DNA from: Nitrospira sp.
GTDB lineage: Bacteria > Nitrospirota > Nitrospiria > Nitrospirales > Nitrospiraceae
Direction: 5' to 3'
Assembly: GCA_020853775.1 (NCBI GenBank)
Contig: JADYYH010000062.1
Coordinates: 1-64,000 of the forward strand
DNA: 64,000 bases
Part shown: positions 18,501 through 26,400 of the stretch, in pieces
Numbering within the stretch: the first letter of the stretch is position 1
Layout: every line of letters starts with the position of its first letter
Made by a program: the position numbers and the translations under genes
Notes under the pieces: model-generated
Database searches by the model: none
Told to the model about the DNA's origin: nothing
The model's input: only the letters and a program-made list of their open reading frames with translations

Positions 18501-19562
18501 GCCGAAGGTGTTGATGAGCGAGGTCCGGAGCAGCCATCCGCCCAATGCCCCGGTCGCCGCGACGGCCAGGGTTTCCCAGAAAAGCCACCGGGTGAAGGTC
18601 TTGAATCGTGTGAGCGCGACGGCGGAAAAGAGCCAGCTGCCCGTATGAATCAAGGCGCCGCCGAGGATGGCATGACTCACGGTGAATTGATCGGGTGTGC
18701 CGCCGCCGTTACGAAACCAGGCCCAGGCGGTGGTGAGGCAGACGACTGAGATGATCAATGGACAGAGGCAGGCGATCAGAAACCAGCGCTGGCTTTCGAG
18801 TGTCTGCCGCCAGGTGTCGCGACGGTACTCCCGGAGCGTGGGACGGCAAAGGTGGAGGTAGATCAACGCCATGACGGCGAGGCCGATTCCTATGACCAGG
18901 AGCGAGGAGGCGGATATGGGCGGCGATGAGGTCTCTGTGCCATTGAGCTGGGCGAGGGCGATGATCCAGCGCGGAGCGAGCAGCGGCATCATCAACAAGG
19001 GCAGCAGGACCATCCAGTTCAGATGGAGGTTCCGCAAATAGATGCCGAGTAACGTCCAGGAGTCGGCGGAGAAGAACCCCAGGTGCGGGCTCAGATAGTT
19101 GCTGTAGTTCCGGAGCCAGCGGACCGGCAGCGACGCGTCATCCGACCTGGCTTTCGATGTTCTGTTCAGATCCTCGATGACGCCTGTCAAGCCGCGCGGA
19201 TGGCGATGGATCCAGGCGGTGAGCCAGCTGCCGATATATCCGCCGCCGGACACGGTAGACAGGTAGTCGAATTTGTCCAATAACTGCAGGCGCGCCAGGG
19301 ATTGCAGGACGCCCAGGCTGAAGGTGGCGCTCCGGATGCCGCCACCGGACAGGCACAGGCCTGCGCGCTTCGGATGGCACGCGTGAATGTGGCGGTGGAG
19401 TTCGTCGAGATACCGCTTGTCCGACCCTTCGGTGGGCGTGGTTGCTTGGAGGATCTTGAGGGGATGGTCTTCAGAGAAGGGGCCATGCAGCAGTTCCGTT
19501 TCCTCTCCCAGAATGTGGGCGAGTGTCAGATAGGTATCTTTCTGCGGAGCGGGAGTAGTCAT
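15564..19562 (-). CDS. patatin-like phospholipase with polytopic membrane insert and C-terminal GNAT domain
   Basis: A 1332-residue protein. The N-terminal part (about 45-150) has the patatin oxyanion motif LCLSGGGIRSATFSLG and the nucleophile region YLSTVSGGGYIGSW. About ten hydrophobic segments follow (about 185-600), then a soluble region in which the catalytic Asp motif SDGGHFENLG appears near residue 857. The last 120 residues form a GNAT acetyltransferase fold with the acetyl-CoA loop RPAYRGLGLGHRLF and a terminal WLRFYEQLGF. A lipid hydrolase split by a membrane domain and fused to an acetyltransferase implies action on membrane lipids or lipid-linked substrates. ATG 19562 has GGAG six bases upstream; a longer frame to 19643 lacks support. 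It converges with the CheY-like gene, separated by 23 bp. Confidence 0.82.
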   Translation of the reverse strand: MTTPAPQKDTYLTLAHILGEETELLHGPFSEDHPLKILQATTPTEGSDKRYLDELHRHIHACHPKRAGLCLSGGGIRSATFSLGVLQSLARLQLLDKFDYLSTVSGGGYIGSWLTAWIHRHPRGLTGVIEDLNRTSKARSDDASLPVRWLRNYSNYLSPHLGFFSADSWTLLGIYLRNLHLNWMVLLPLLMMPLLAPRWIIALAQLNGTETSSPPISASSLLVIGIGLAVMALIYLHLCRPTLREYRRDTWRQTLESQRWFLIACLCPLIISVVCLTTAWAWFRNGGGTPDQFTVSHAILGGALIHTGSWLFSAVALTRFKTFTRWLFWETLAVAATGALGGWLLRTSLINTFGLASIASHTEWFATLAVPGALTIFLLTATIFIGLASRFTEEQDREWWGRTGSWVLIVMVMWTGLCAIVIFGPGLIHWMTPKVAASVGGLSGLLTLVLGFSSKTTAQEQEERSQMTIMSDVAVKAAAPIFMLCVFIALSLGTSWQLDLLAHQYGTHLSDLTDPQALADTGWPDPWGHEQVLHHTPIWLLFRFTVTVALLGLLMSGLININRFSLHAMYRNRLIRAYLGASRRQPERERTFNPFTGFDNLDNPAMGDVRFDDVRLARWMFEKQFAPDTCAVLDAFHARPSSSPTELDALIARLSQELSDAVAHNRLGPVADTLRLGPACRTKMAALEQPDTAAGREAATWFTRLFVNRLHRQAARPFHLINIALNLVKGDNLAWQQRKAQSFTISALHSGSWNLGYRRSEEYGANRYLDQGLSLGTALAISGAAASPNMGYHSSSAVTFLLALFNIRLGWWLGNPGRAGADTYRRASPSVSIQPLLAETFGLTDSCHPYVYLSDGGHFENLGLYEMVLRRCHCILVVDAGCDPRLTFEDLGNAIRKIRIDLGIDIELNLDQIKRAEGAKTSNRHHAIGTIRYDKVDDNATAGTLLYLKPSLTGNEPSDVQDYAARHSAFPHEPTSDQFFDEAQFESYRRLGEHVAQEVLRPALHRTEQDFSRLCHALRSHWVTTPPGMQESFLGETDDLKDLERLLRDDPDLLRYDLEIYPELCSVFGLDPGSIALNPRAALHTCNLQIQLMEQVYLAVKLEEFHGHALNRGWMNLFRRWTSSATFRMFWPTVCSMYSHPFVRFAGQHFTLSIDQVAVLQPLEQPGDLTSLFRELLIEWASVPDYAETFMNALKRPLPLAEVTDGPPPPLAAWQMRLPAIDSETGPVGSGEILAVVAATRLSVTGHRLALYGWVRPAYRGLGLGHRLFGKAIDELMEAYAGHKLIVDLGPDNAAWAGTSMRNIGWLRFYEQLGFTRDRSDPMRFQMIRELS

Positions 19563-19830
19563 CGGGACTCCATGGCGGTGATCGACGATCGGCCCAGAGA
19601 TGCCGGCACGAGCCCGTTCAGGCTGAGGAAAGGCAAGGCACATGCCCCGGCGGCGGCGCAGCGTGTGGTCATGCGAGGCAACAGGACAGTGCCGTCAATG
19701 GCGAGGGAAAACCGAACGAGCGGAGAGACGGTGTCTGCCGACCTGGGCGAGCGCTTATCGGAATAGATACCACCCGTATCTCAACCGATACGATGGAACG
19801 GAACCCGGCCCGGTCCTTACCGCGGTGCCG

Positions 19831-20388
19831 TCAGTGTTTCCGGTCCCGCTGCATCAGCTTGTCGGTATAGGCCAGAAAGATGGCCGAACCGAGGAAGGTC
19901 ATGTGAATGAAAATCTTCCACTTGATGTGTTCGGGGTTTTCGTTGGTCACGTCCACAAAGGCCTTGAGGAGGTGAATGCTGGAAATACCGACCAACGACG
20001 CAGCCAGCTTGATCTTGATGGTGCCGGGGTCCACATGGGTGAGCCATTCCGGGCGGTCAGGGTGGGTCTCCAGGTCGAGTTTACTGACGAAGGTGGCGTA
20101 GCCGCCGATGATGACCATGGTCAAGAGGTTGGCGACCATGGTGACGTCGATCAGTGACAGCACCCCCAGCATGAACAGGGTTTCACTCTCCTCGCGGAAA
20201 TGGACGATCATGTGCCACAACTCCGTCAGGAACTTGGCGGCATAGAGGAGTTCGGCGACAATCAGTCCAGCATAGAGCGGGGCTTGAATCCATCGGCTGC
20301 CGAAGATCAGGATTTCGAAGAGCTGCTCGATGCGATGGGCTGCGGTAGACGGTGCGGACGGGGTCTGAGATGGAGACGGATGACTCAC
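19831..20388 (-). CDS. UPF0114/YqhA family membrane protein
   Basis: A 185-residue protein with four predicted transmembrane helices, matching YqhA/TIGR00645 proteins (FGSRWIQAPLYAGLIVAELLY at the first helix, LSLIDVTMVANLLTMVIIGGY in the middle, and KLAASLVGISSIHLLKAF). The family is of unknown function, with hints of a role in ion or stress physiology. The start is GTG at 20388, with AAGGAGGGG about ten bases upstream. It is separated by 268 bp from the patatin fusion downstream, in a stretch where I see no gene. Confidence 0.85.
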   Translation of the reverse strand: MSHPSPSQTPSAPSTAAHRIEQLFEILIFGSRWIQAPLYAGLIVAELLYAAKFLTELWHMIVHFREESETLFMLGVLSLIDVTMVANLLTMVIIGGYATFVSKLDLETHPDRPEWLTHVDPGTIKIKLAASLVGISSIHLLKAFVDVTNENPEHIKWKIFIHMTFLGSAIFLAYTDKLMQRDRKH

Positions 20389-20547
20389 GCGTGTACGGCC
20401 CCTCCTTGTTGAGGGCGTATCCTAGTGGGCGCGGGGGGTTCTGTCAATCAGGAGCTCGATTGCGGCGTGCAGGGGGAGAACGAGATCGGCGAGCCGGGCC
20501 GAGGGCCCGTGCTCGCGTGCGATCGGGAGGGAAACGATCTCCGCCGA

Positions 20548-23409
20548 CTAGGTGTCTGCAGGCGCGTCATGGCCGGTGGAGGACTTCAGGTCTTGGGGTT
20601 TGGCATCGGGCAGCCAGTGCGCGACCTTCGCGCGCAGCTCCTCGACAATGATCGGTTTGCTGATGAAGTCGTCCATGCCGGCCGAGAGGCAGGCTTCGCG
20701 GTCACCAGCCATCGCATTGGCGGTCATGGCGATGATGGGAAGATGCGCGCCCGGTGGCTCCTGGGAGCGAATCAACCGGGTGGTTTCGAATCCGTCGAGT
20801 TCCGGCATTTGGCAGTCCATGAACACCAGCGGGTAGGGATGCCGGCAGATGGCGGCCAACGCCTCCATGCCGGTTCCTGCGAGGTCTACCCGACACCCGA
20901 GCTTTTCCAGCATCTTCACGGCCACGCGCTGATTGATGGGGTTGTCGTCCACCACCAGCACACGCTGGATGGTATGGGCTGTTGCTTCGGACAGGCTGTG
21001 CCGCGTAATCAGCGGCTCCTTGTCCTCCTCGCCGCCCTCGCGTCCGAGGGCGAGACGAAGGCAGTCTGCCAGATGGCGTTCGCGGATGGGTTTGGTGAGG
21101 TAGGCGGTCGCGCCCACCTCTTTCGCCAGTATGCTGTCGCCACGTTGTCCCGAGGCCGTGAGCAGGATGACGTGGGTCTTGGAGATTGCGGGATCGTCTT
21201 TAATCAAGCGGCACAGTTCAAGGCCGCTCATCTCCGGCATGTGCACATCGACGATGGCGATGTCGAAGGGCGTGCCCTCCTCGGCGGCACGCTGTATGAG
21301 GGCCAATGCCGACGGCCCGTCCACGGCACTTTTGTGCTGCATGTTCCAGGCGGAGACATGGTACTGGAGCAAACTCCGATTGGTGGCATTATCGTCCACC
21401 AGGCAGACTCGATACCCGCTGAGAGTCTTCACGGACAAGGGCGGGGCGACGGGGGCCTCGCCCTCCTTTAGCGTGGCGAGCTTCACCATGAACGAGATGC
21501 AGGTCCCCATGCCGGGCATCGACTGCAGCTCGATACTCCCGCCCATCAGTTCCACCAAGCGTTTACAGATGGAAAGACCGAGTCCGGTCCCGCCGTATTT
21601 CCGGGCTGTCGAACTGTCGGCTTGCGTAAAGGCCTGGAACATTTTCGCTTGGGCTTCCGGGGTGAGGCCGATGCCGGTATCGATGATCTCGAAGCGTAGG
21701 GTGACGGAGCCGGAGTGTTCGTCCGACCGCAGGACCTGGACCAGGACTTCGCCCTTTTCGGTAAACTTGATGGCATTGCCGACCAGATTGGTGACAATTT
21801 GTCGAATCCGTCCCGGATCGCCGAGGACGGTGCGGGGAGTCTGGGCATCGATGAGCCCGACGAGTTCCAGCTGCCGCGCTTGGGCGGTGGGGGCCAGGAG
21901 ATCCAAGGTATCTTCGATGGTCATGCGGAGGTCGAAGGGAATCTGTTCAATGGAGAATTTGCCCGCCTCGATTTTGGAGTAGTCCAAAATATCGTTGATG
22001 ATGCGGAGCAGCGATTCGCCGGAATGCTTCAGCGTCTCGAGATACCCCCGTTGTTCCAGATTCAACTCGGTGTCGAGCAAGAGGGTCGTCATGCCGATGA
22101 CCCCGTTCATGGGGGTACGGATTTCGTGGCTCATCGTGGCCAGGAAGTCGGCCTTCGCCTGACCGGCCTGCACCGCCTGATCGCGGGCCTCGGACAGTTC
22201 CCAGTTTTTCCATTCGAGATCCTGCGACGCCTGAGAGAGGGCGGTATTCGCACGTTTGCGCAGGGTAATGTCGACAATCGAGGCCAGGGCGAGTTTGCCG
22301 GTCGGGGTGTCGATCGGATTGAGGCCCAGCTCGACGGGAAACTCGGTGCCGTTCTTGTGCAGGCCGAACAATTCCCGCCCGGCCCCCATGACCCGCGACG
22401 TCGGTGCGGCGAAATAGCCGGTACGATGAGTCGGATGGTCGGGACGAAAGCGTTCGGGAATCAACATTTCGACTGGCTGCCCCAGCATTTCGTCCCGCGT
22501 GTACCCGAACATGGCTTCGACCTGTTTGTTCACCATCGTGATCGTGCCTTGCGGGTTGATCATCAACATACCGTTCGGGGCGGATTCCACGACCTGCTGA
22601 AACTGCGCCTCGGCCTGCTTGCGAGCGGTCACATCGCGGACGATGCCGGTGAATTTCCTGGTGCCGTCGACGAGCATTTCGCTCACGGCCAATTCGAGCG
22701 GGAAGATGGTGTTGTCACTGCGCAGGCCCAGCACTTCGCGGCCGACGCCGATGACCTTCTTCTGGCCCGTCGACAGGTAATTGAGCAGGTATTGGTCATG
22801 CTCGGAATGGTAGGGGTCGGGCATGAGCATCTTGACGTTTTGGCCCAAGAGTTGTTCGGGGCGGTACCCGAAGATGCGTGTGACGGCCGGATTCACGGAT
22901 TCGATGATCCCCCGCTCGTTGATTACGACGATGCCGTCCACCGCCGTATCGACGATCGCGCGTAGCCTCGCCTCGCTCTGAAGCATGGCGGATTCAGCCT
23001 GCTTCAGGTCCGAGACGTTGATGTGCATGACGACCGCACCGTACCGCCCGTGCCCTTGCATGGGGGTGACGATGACGCGGAACCAGCGGCGGAGATACGG
23101 GCTGGAGCTTTCGTATTCGTAGGAGAAGGCGCGAATGGTGCCGTCGAGAATGTGCCGGATGCCCTCCGCCACTTGCATCGCATCCCGGTTGGTTCCGGCG
23201 CTGTCGCACACGCGCAGGTAATTGAGGCCGACTCCGTAGGCTTCCGCGGTCAGGCCGTTGGCGGCCCCGAACCGCTCCCAGGCTTCATTGACGGCGAGGA
23301 TCGTTCCGTCGGCGGCGAGCACGGCGATATTGGCCGGCAAGACATGCAGGATGCTGGGGTCCAGCAACGGTTCGTGCCGATGTCTGAGGCGAAGAGGATG
23401 GACAGACAT
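20548..23409 (-). CDS. hybrid histidine kinase, 3 PAS, HisKA, HATPase_c, two receivers
   Basis: A 953-residue soluble kinase: PAS domains at about 20-140, 145-265 and 270-395. The last two carry the LxGQxVxMLxP...GxGREVxGLR signature of FixL/NifL-like PAS domains. A HisKA domain follows with His in FLATMSHEIRTPMNGV (about 426), then HATPase_c (about 500-640) with FQAFTQADSSTARKYGGTGLGL. There are two C-terminal receivers, both with intact acidic pair and Asp (IAIVDVHMPEMSG; LVFMDCQMPELDG). The BarA-like two-receiver tail suggests a phosphorelay, but no Hpt domain is encoded here. It starts 14 bp after the 3' end of the larger hybrid kinase, with GGAAGC before the ATG, so the two are co-transcribed tandem paralogues. 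Confidence 0.9.
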   Translation of the reverse strand: MSVHPLRLRHRHEPLLDPSILHVLPANIAVLAADGTILAVNEAWERFGAANGLTAEAYGVGLNYLRVCDSAGTNRDAMQVAEGIRHILDGTIRAFSYEYESSSPYLRRWFRVIVTPMQGHGRYGAVVMHINVSDLKQAESAMLQSEARLRAIVDTAVDGIVVINERGIIESVNPAVTRIFGYRPEQLLGQNVKMLMPDPYHSEHDQYLLNYLSTGQKKVIGVGREVLGLRSDNTIFPLELAVSEMLVDGTRKFTGIVRDVTARKQAEAQFQQVVESAPNGMLMINPQGTITMVNKQVEAMFGYTRDEMLGQPVEMLIPERFRPDHPTHRTGYFAAPTSRVMGAGRELFGLHKNGTEFPVELGLNPIDTPTGKLALASIVDITLRKRANTALSQASQDLEWKNWELSEARDQAVQAGQAKADFLATMSHEIRTPMNGVIGMTTLLLDTELNLEQRGYLETLKHSGESLLRIINDILDYSKIEAGKFSIEQIPFDLRMTIEDTLDLLAPTAQARQLELVGLIDAQTPRTVLGDPGRIRQIVTNLVGNAIKFTEKGEVLVQVLRSDEHSGSVTLRFEIIDTGIGLTPEAQAKMFQAFTQADSSTARKYGGTGLGLSICKRLVELMGGSIELQSMPGMGTCISFMVKLATLKEGEAPVAPPLSVKTLSGYRVCLVDDNATNRSLLQYHVSAWNMQHKSAVDGPSALALIQRAAEEGTPFDIAIVDVHMPEMSGLELCRLIKDDPAISKTHVILLTASGQRGDSILAKEVGATAYLTKPIRERHLADCLRLALGREGGEEDKEPLITRHSLSEATAHTIQRVLVVDDNPINQRVAVKMLEKLGCRVDLAGTGMEALAAICRHPYPLVFMDCQMPELDGFETTRLIRSQEPPGAHLPIIAMTANAMAGDREACLSAGMDDFISKPIIVEELRAKVAHWLPDAKPQDLKSSTGHDAPADT

Positions 23410-23423
23410 GATCGTGCTTCCTT

Positions 23424-26400
23424 TTATCCGGTCGTGCCGGTTTTATCTGCGTGATTGCCGAGCCAGGTCTCCAGGACGGTTTGAAGGTCTTTTGGCCGGA
23501 CCGGTTTGGCGACATAGTCGTCCATTCCAGCCGTCAGACAGCGTTCGCGGTCTCCCTGCATGGCATTGGCCGTCATCGCGACGATGGGGGTATGGGCGGA
23601 TGTGCCTTCCATTTTTCGGATCAGCGCGGTCGCTTCGAACCCATCGACTTCGGGCATTTGGCAATCCATGAAAATCAGCGGGTAGCGCATGCGCTCGTGG
23701 GCCGCCACGGCTTCCTGGCCGTTACCGGCCACGTCGACGCGGTAGCCGAGTTTCTCCAGCATCTTGCAAGCCACCTTCTGGTTCACGGGATTGTCCTCCG
23801 CGAGGAGTAATCGAGTGGTGGTAGCCGTCGAGGACTGGCCTAACGTATGACGGGTAATCAGTGGCGGTGTGCCGGTGGCCGACGCGTCCGGTGCGGCGTT
23901 GGCCTGAGCGCCATCCAGCGCCTGCCAGAAACAGTCGAGCAACTGCGTTTGCCGCAACGGCTTGGTGAGATAGGCGCTGATGCCGAGCGCCCGCGCGGTG
24001 TGACCATCTCCGCGCCGGCCGACCGTGGTCAGAATCACCAGCCGCATGGCACTGGTGGCGGAATGCTCTTTCAGTAACCGGGCCGTTTCAAATCCGTCTT
24101 TGTCTGGCAGGTGCAACTCGATCAACGCGAGATCGAAGGGCTTCTGCATGGCGGCGGCCGCCTGCGCCAGATCCACGGCTTCCCCTGCGTTTCTGGCGCC
24201 GCTGCAGAGTAGGCCTTTGGCCGCCAGATCTTGCTGCACGACCTGTCGGACCCGGTTGTTGGGATCCACGATGAGGATGCGCCGCCCGCGGAGTCGCTCC
24301 CATGACAGCGTCGAAGGCGCAGCGCTGAGAGCGGCTTCGGGAAGTTGGACGGTGAACCAGAAGGTGCTTCCTTCTCCGGGCCGGCTTTCGATGCCGATAC
24401 GTCCCTGCATTTGTTGGACGAGACGTTGGCAAATGGCGAGTCCGAGACCCGTCCCTCCAAAGCGGCGGGTGGTGGAACTGTCGACTTGGACGAAGGCCTG
24501 GAACAATTTTTTCTGCGCCTCATCCGAAATGCCGATGCCTGTATCGGTGATGGCGAAGCGCAGATGGTTCGGGCTGTTTCCTATGTCTCGAGTGACGTGG
24601 ACAAAGACTTCCCCCGTAGTCGTGAACTTGATGGCGTTGTTTACGAGGTTGAGGAGGATTTGTCGCAGCCGGCCCGGATCGCCCTGAACGCCGGCGGGAA
24701 CGGCGGCATCGACCAGGACAATCAATTCGAGGCCCTTGCTCTGGGCTTGTTCGGCCATCAGCTCAATTGTGTCATCGACCGCCATGCGAAGATCAAACGC
24801 GACCCGTTCGAAGTGGAGTTTGCCGGCCTCGATCTTCGAGAAGTCGAGAATGTCGTTGACGATCGCCAGCAGGGCGTCGCTGGAACGGCGGACGGTGTCG
24901 GCGAAGTCATGCTGTTCCTCGGTGAGCGCGGTATCCAGCAACAGGCCCGTCATCCCGATGATCGCATTCATCGGGGTTCGGATTTCATGACTCATGGTGG
25001 CAAGGAAATCGGCTTTGAGCTGGGCGGCTTGCAACGCGGCGTCTCTGGCCTGTTCCAGCTCGACGTTTTTCCGCACGAGTTCACGGGCCGCATCTGTCAG
25101 GGCGGCTTCCGCGGCCTTCCGTTGGGTGATGTCTTTGCCGATCGCCAGGAAGCCGGTCACGAGGCCGTCGTTATTTTTGAGGGCGGTAATCGTGACCAGA
25201 ACGGTGAGGCAGCGCCCATCTTTTCGCCGGTAGGTCCATTCCTGTTCGTCGAAGCCGCCCAGTCGAGCCTGTTGGGTCAACGCCTCCAACTCGTGGATGG
25301 GTGCGGCGTAGAGCTCGCTCATATCCCGGGTATGCGTGTCGATTTCTTTCTGCAGGTGCAGAGTCGCGAGCATCGGTTGCCCGATCATCTCTTCGGCAGT
25401 GTAGCCGAGCATGGCTTCCGCGCCGGCATTGAAGGTCGTTATCGTCCCTTCGGTGTTGATGGCGATGATGGATACTTTCGTGGCGCTGGCCAGGATGGTT
25501 TCCAGCTGCAGGTTGGTCGCGAGCAAGGCGCGTTCGAGCTCCTTGCTCGCGCGAATATCGGTCAAGATGACTTGAATCGCCGGATTCCCTTCAAACCTGA
25601 TGGCGGCGGCGACCACCTCCACGTCTATGGGGGAGCCATCGAGTCCCATGAAACGTTCCTCTGTCGGTGGGACGCGTCCATTGGTCGATTGGATGAGGGC
25701 AATCCGCTGCTGCGCCTTGGCGCGGGAATCGGGGTGGACGAAATCCATCATGGGTTTGCCGAGAAGCTGCGAGGGACCGATGGCCCCGAAGAGTTTCAGG
25801 CAGGCCTGATTGGCAAACACAATCGTGTTGTTGTAGTTGACGAAAATGGCATGGGGGGACAGTTCCACCAGGGCGCGGTGCCGTTGCTCGCTGGCGCGGA
25901 GTTGCGCCTCCAGCTCCTTAGCTTCGGTGATGTCCTGGGCGATTCCCGCGATCCGATAGATCTTCCCCGCACCGTCTGTAATGGCGAAGCTGCGATCTCT
26001 GATCCAGCGTTCACGTCCCGTGGCCGTGATGATGCGATACTCCTCGTCATAGGGCAGGTGCGCCTGACAGGCCGCCGCGATGGACACGCGCTGTTGATCA
26101 TCCGGGTGGATGTGTTCGAGCCAGAAGAGCGGATTAATCTTCAGAATTTCGCGGGGACATTCCCAAATGGTTTCGAAGGCCGGACTGACGTAGAGCACCT
26201 GGCTTTTGTCCGGAGTGGTGAGCCAGAAGACGGCATCGATCGATTCCGCCAATTGCCGGAACCGCTCCTCACTTTCGCGGAGGGTTTCTTCCATCCGCTT
26301 CCGCTCGGAAATATCACGAATCATGCCCGTATATTTTTTGGACGTGCCGATTTGCATCTCGCTGACGGACAGATGGATATCGAGCAGGGTGCCGTCTTTT

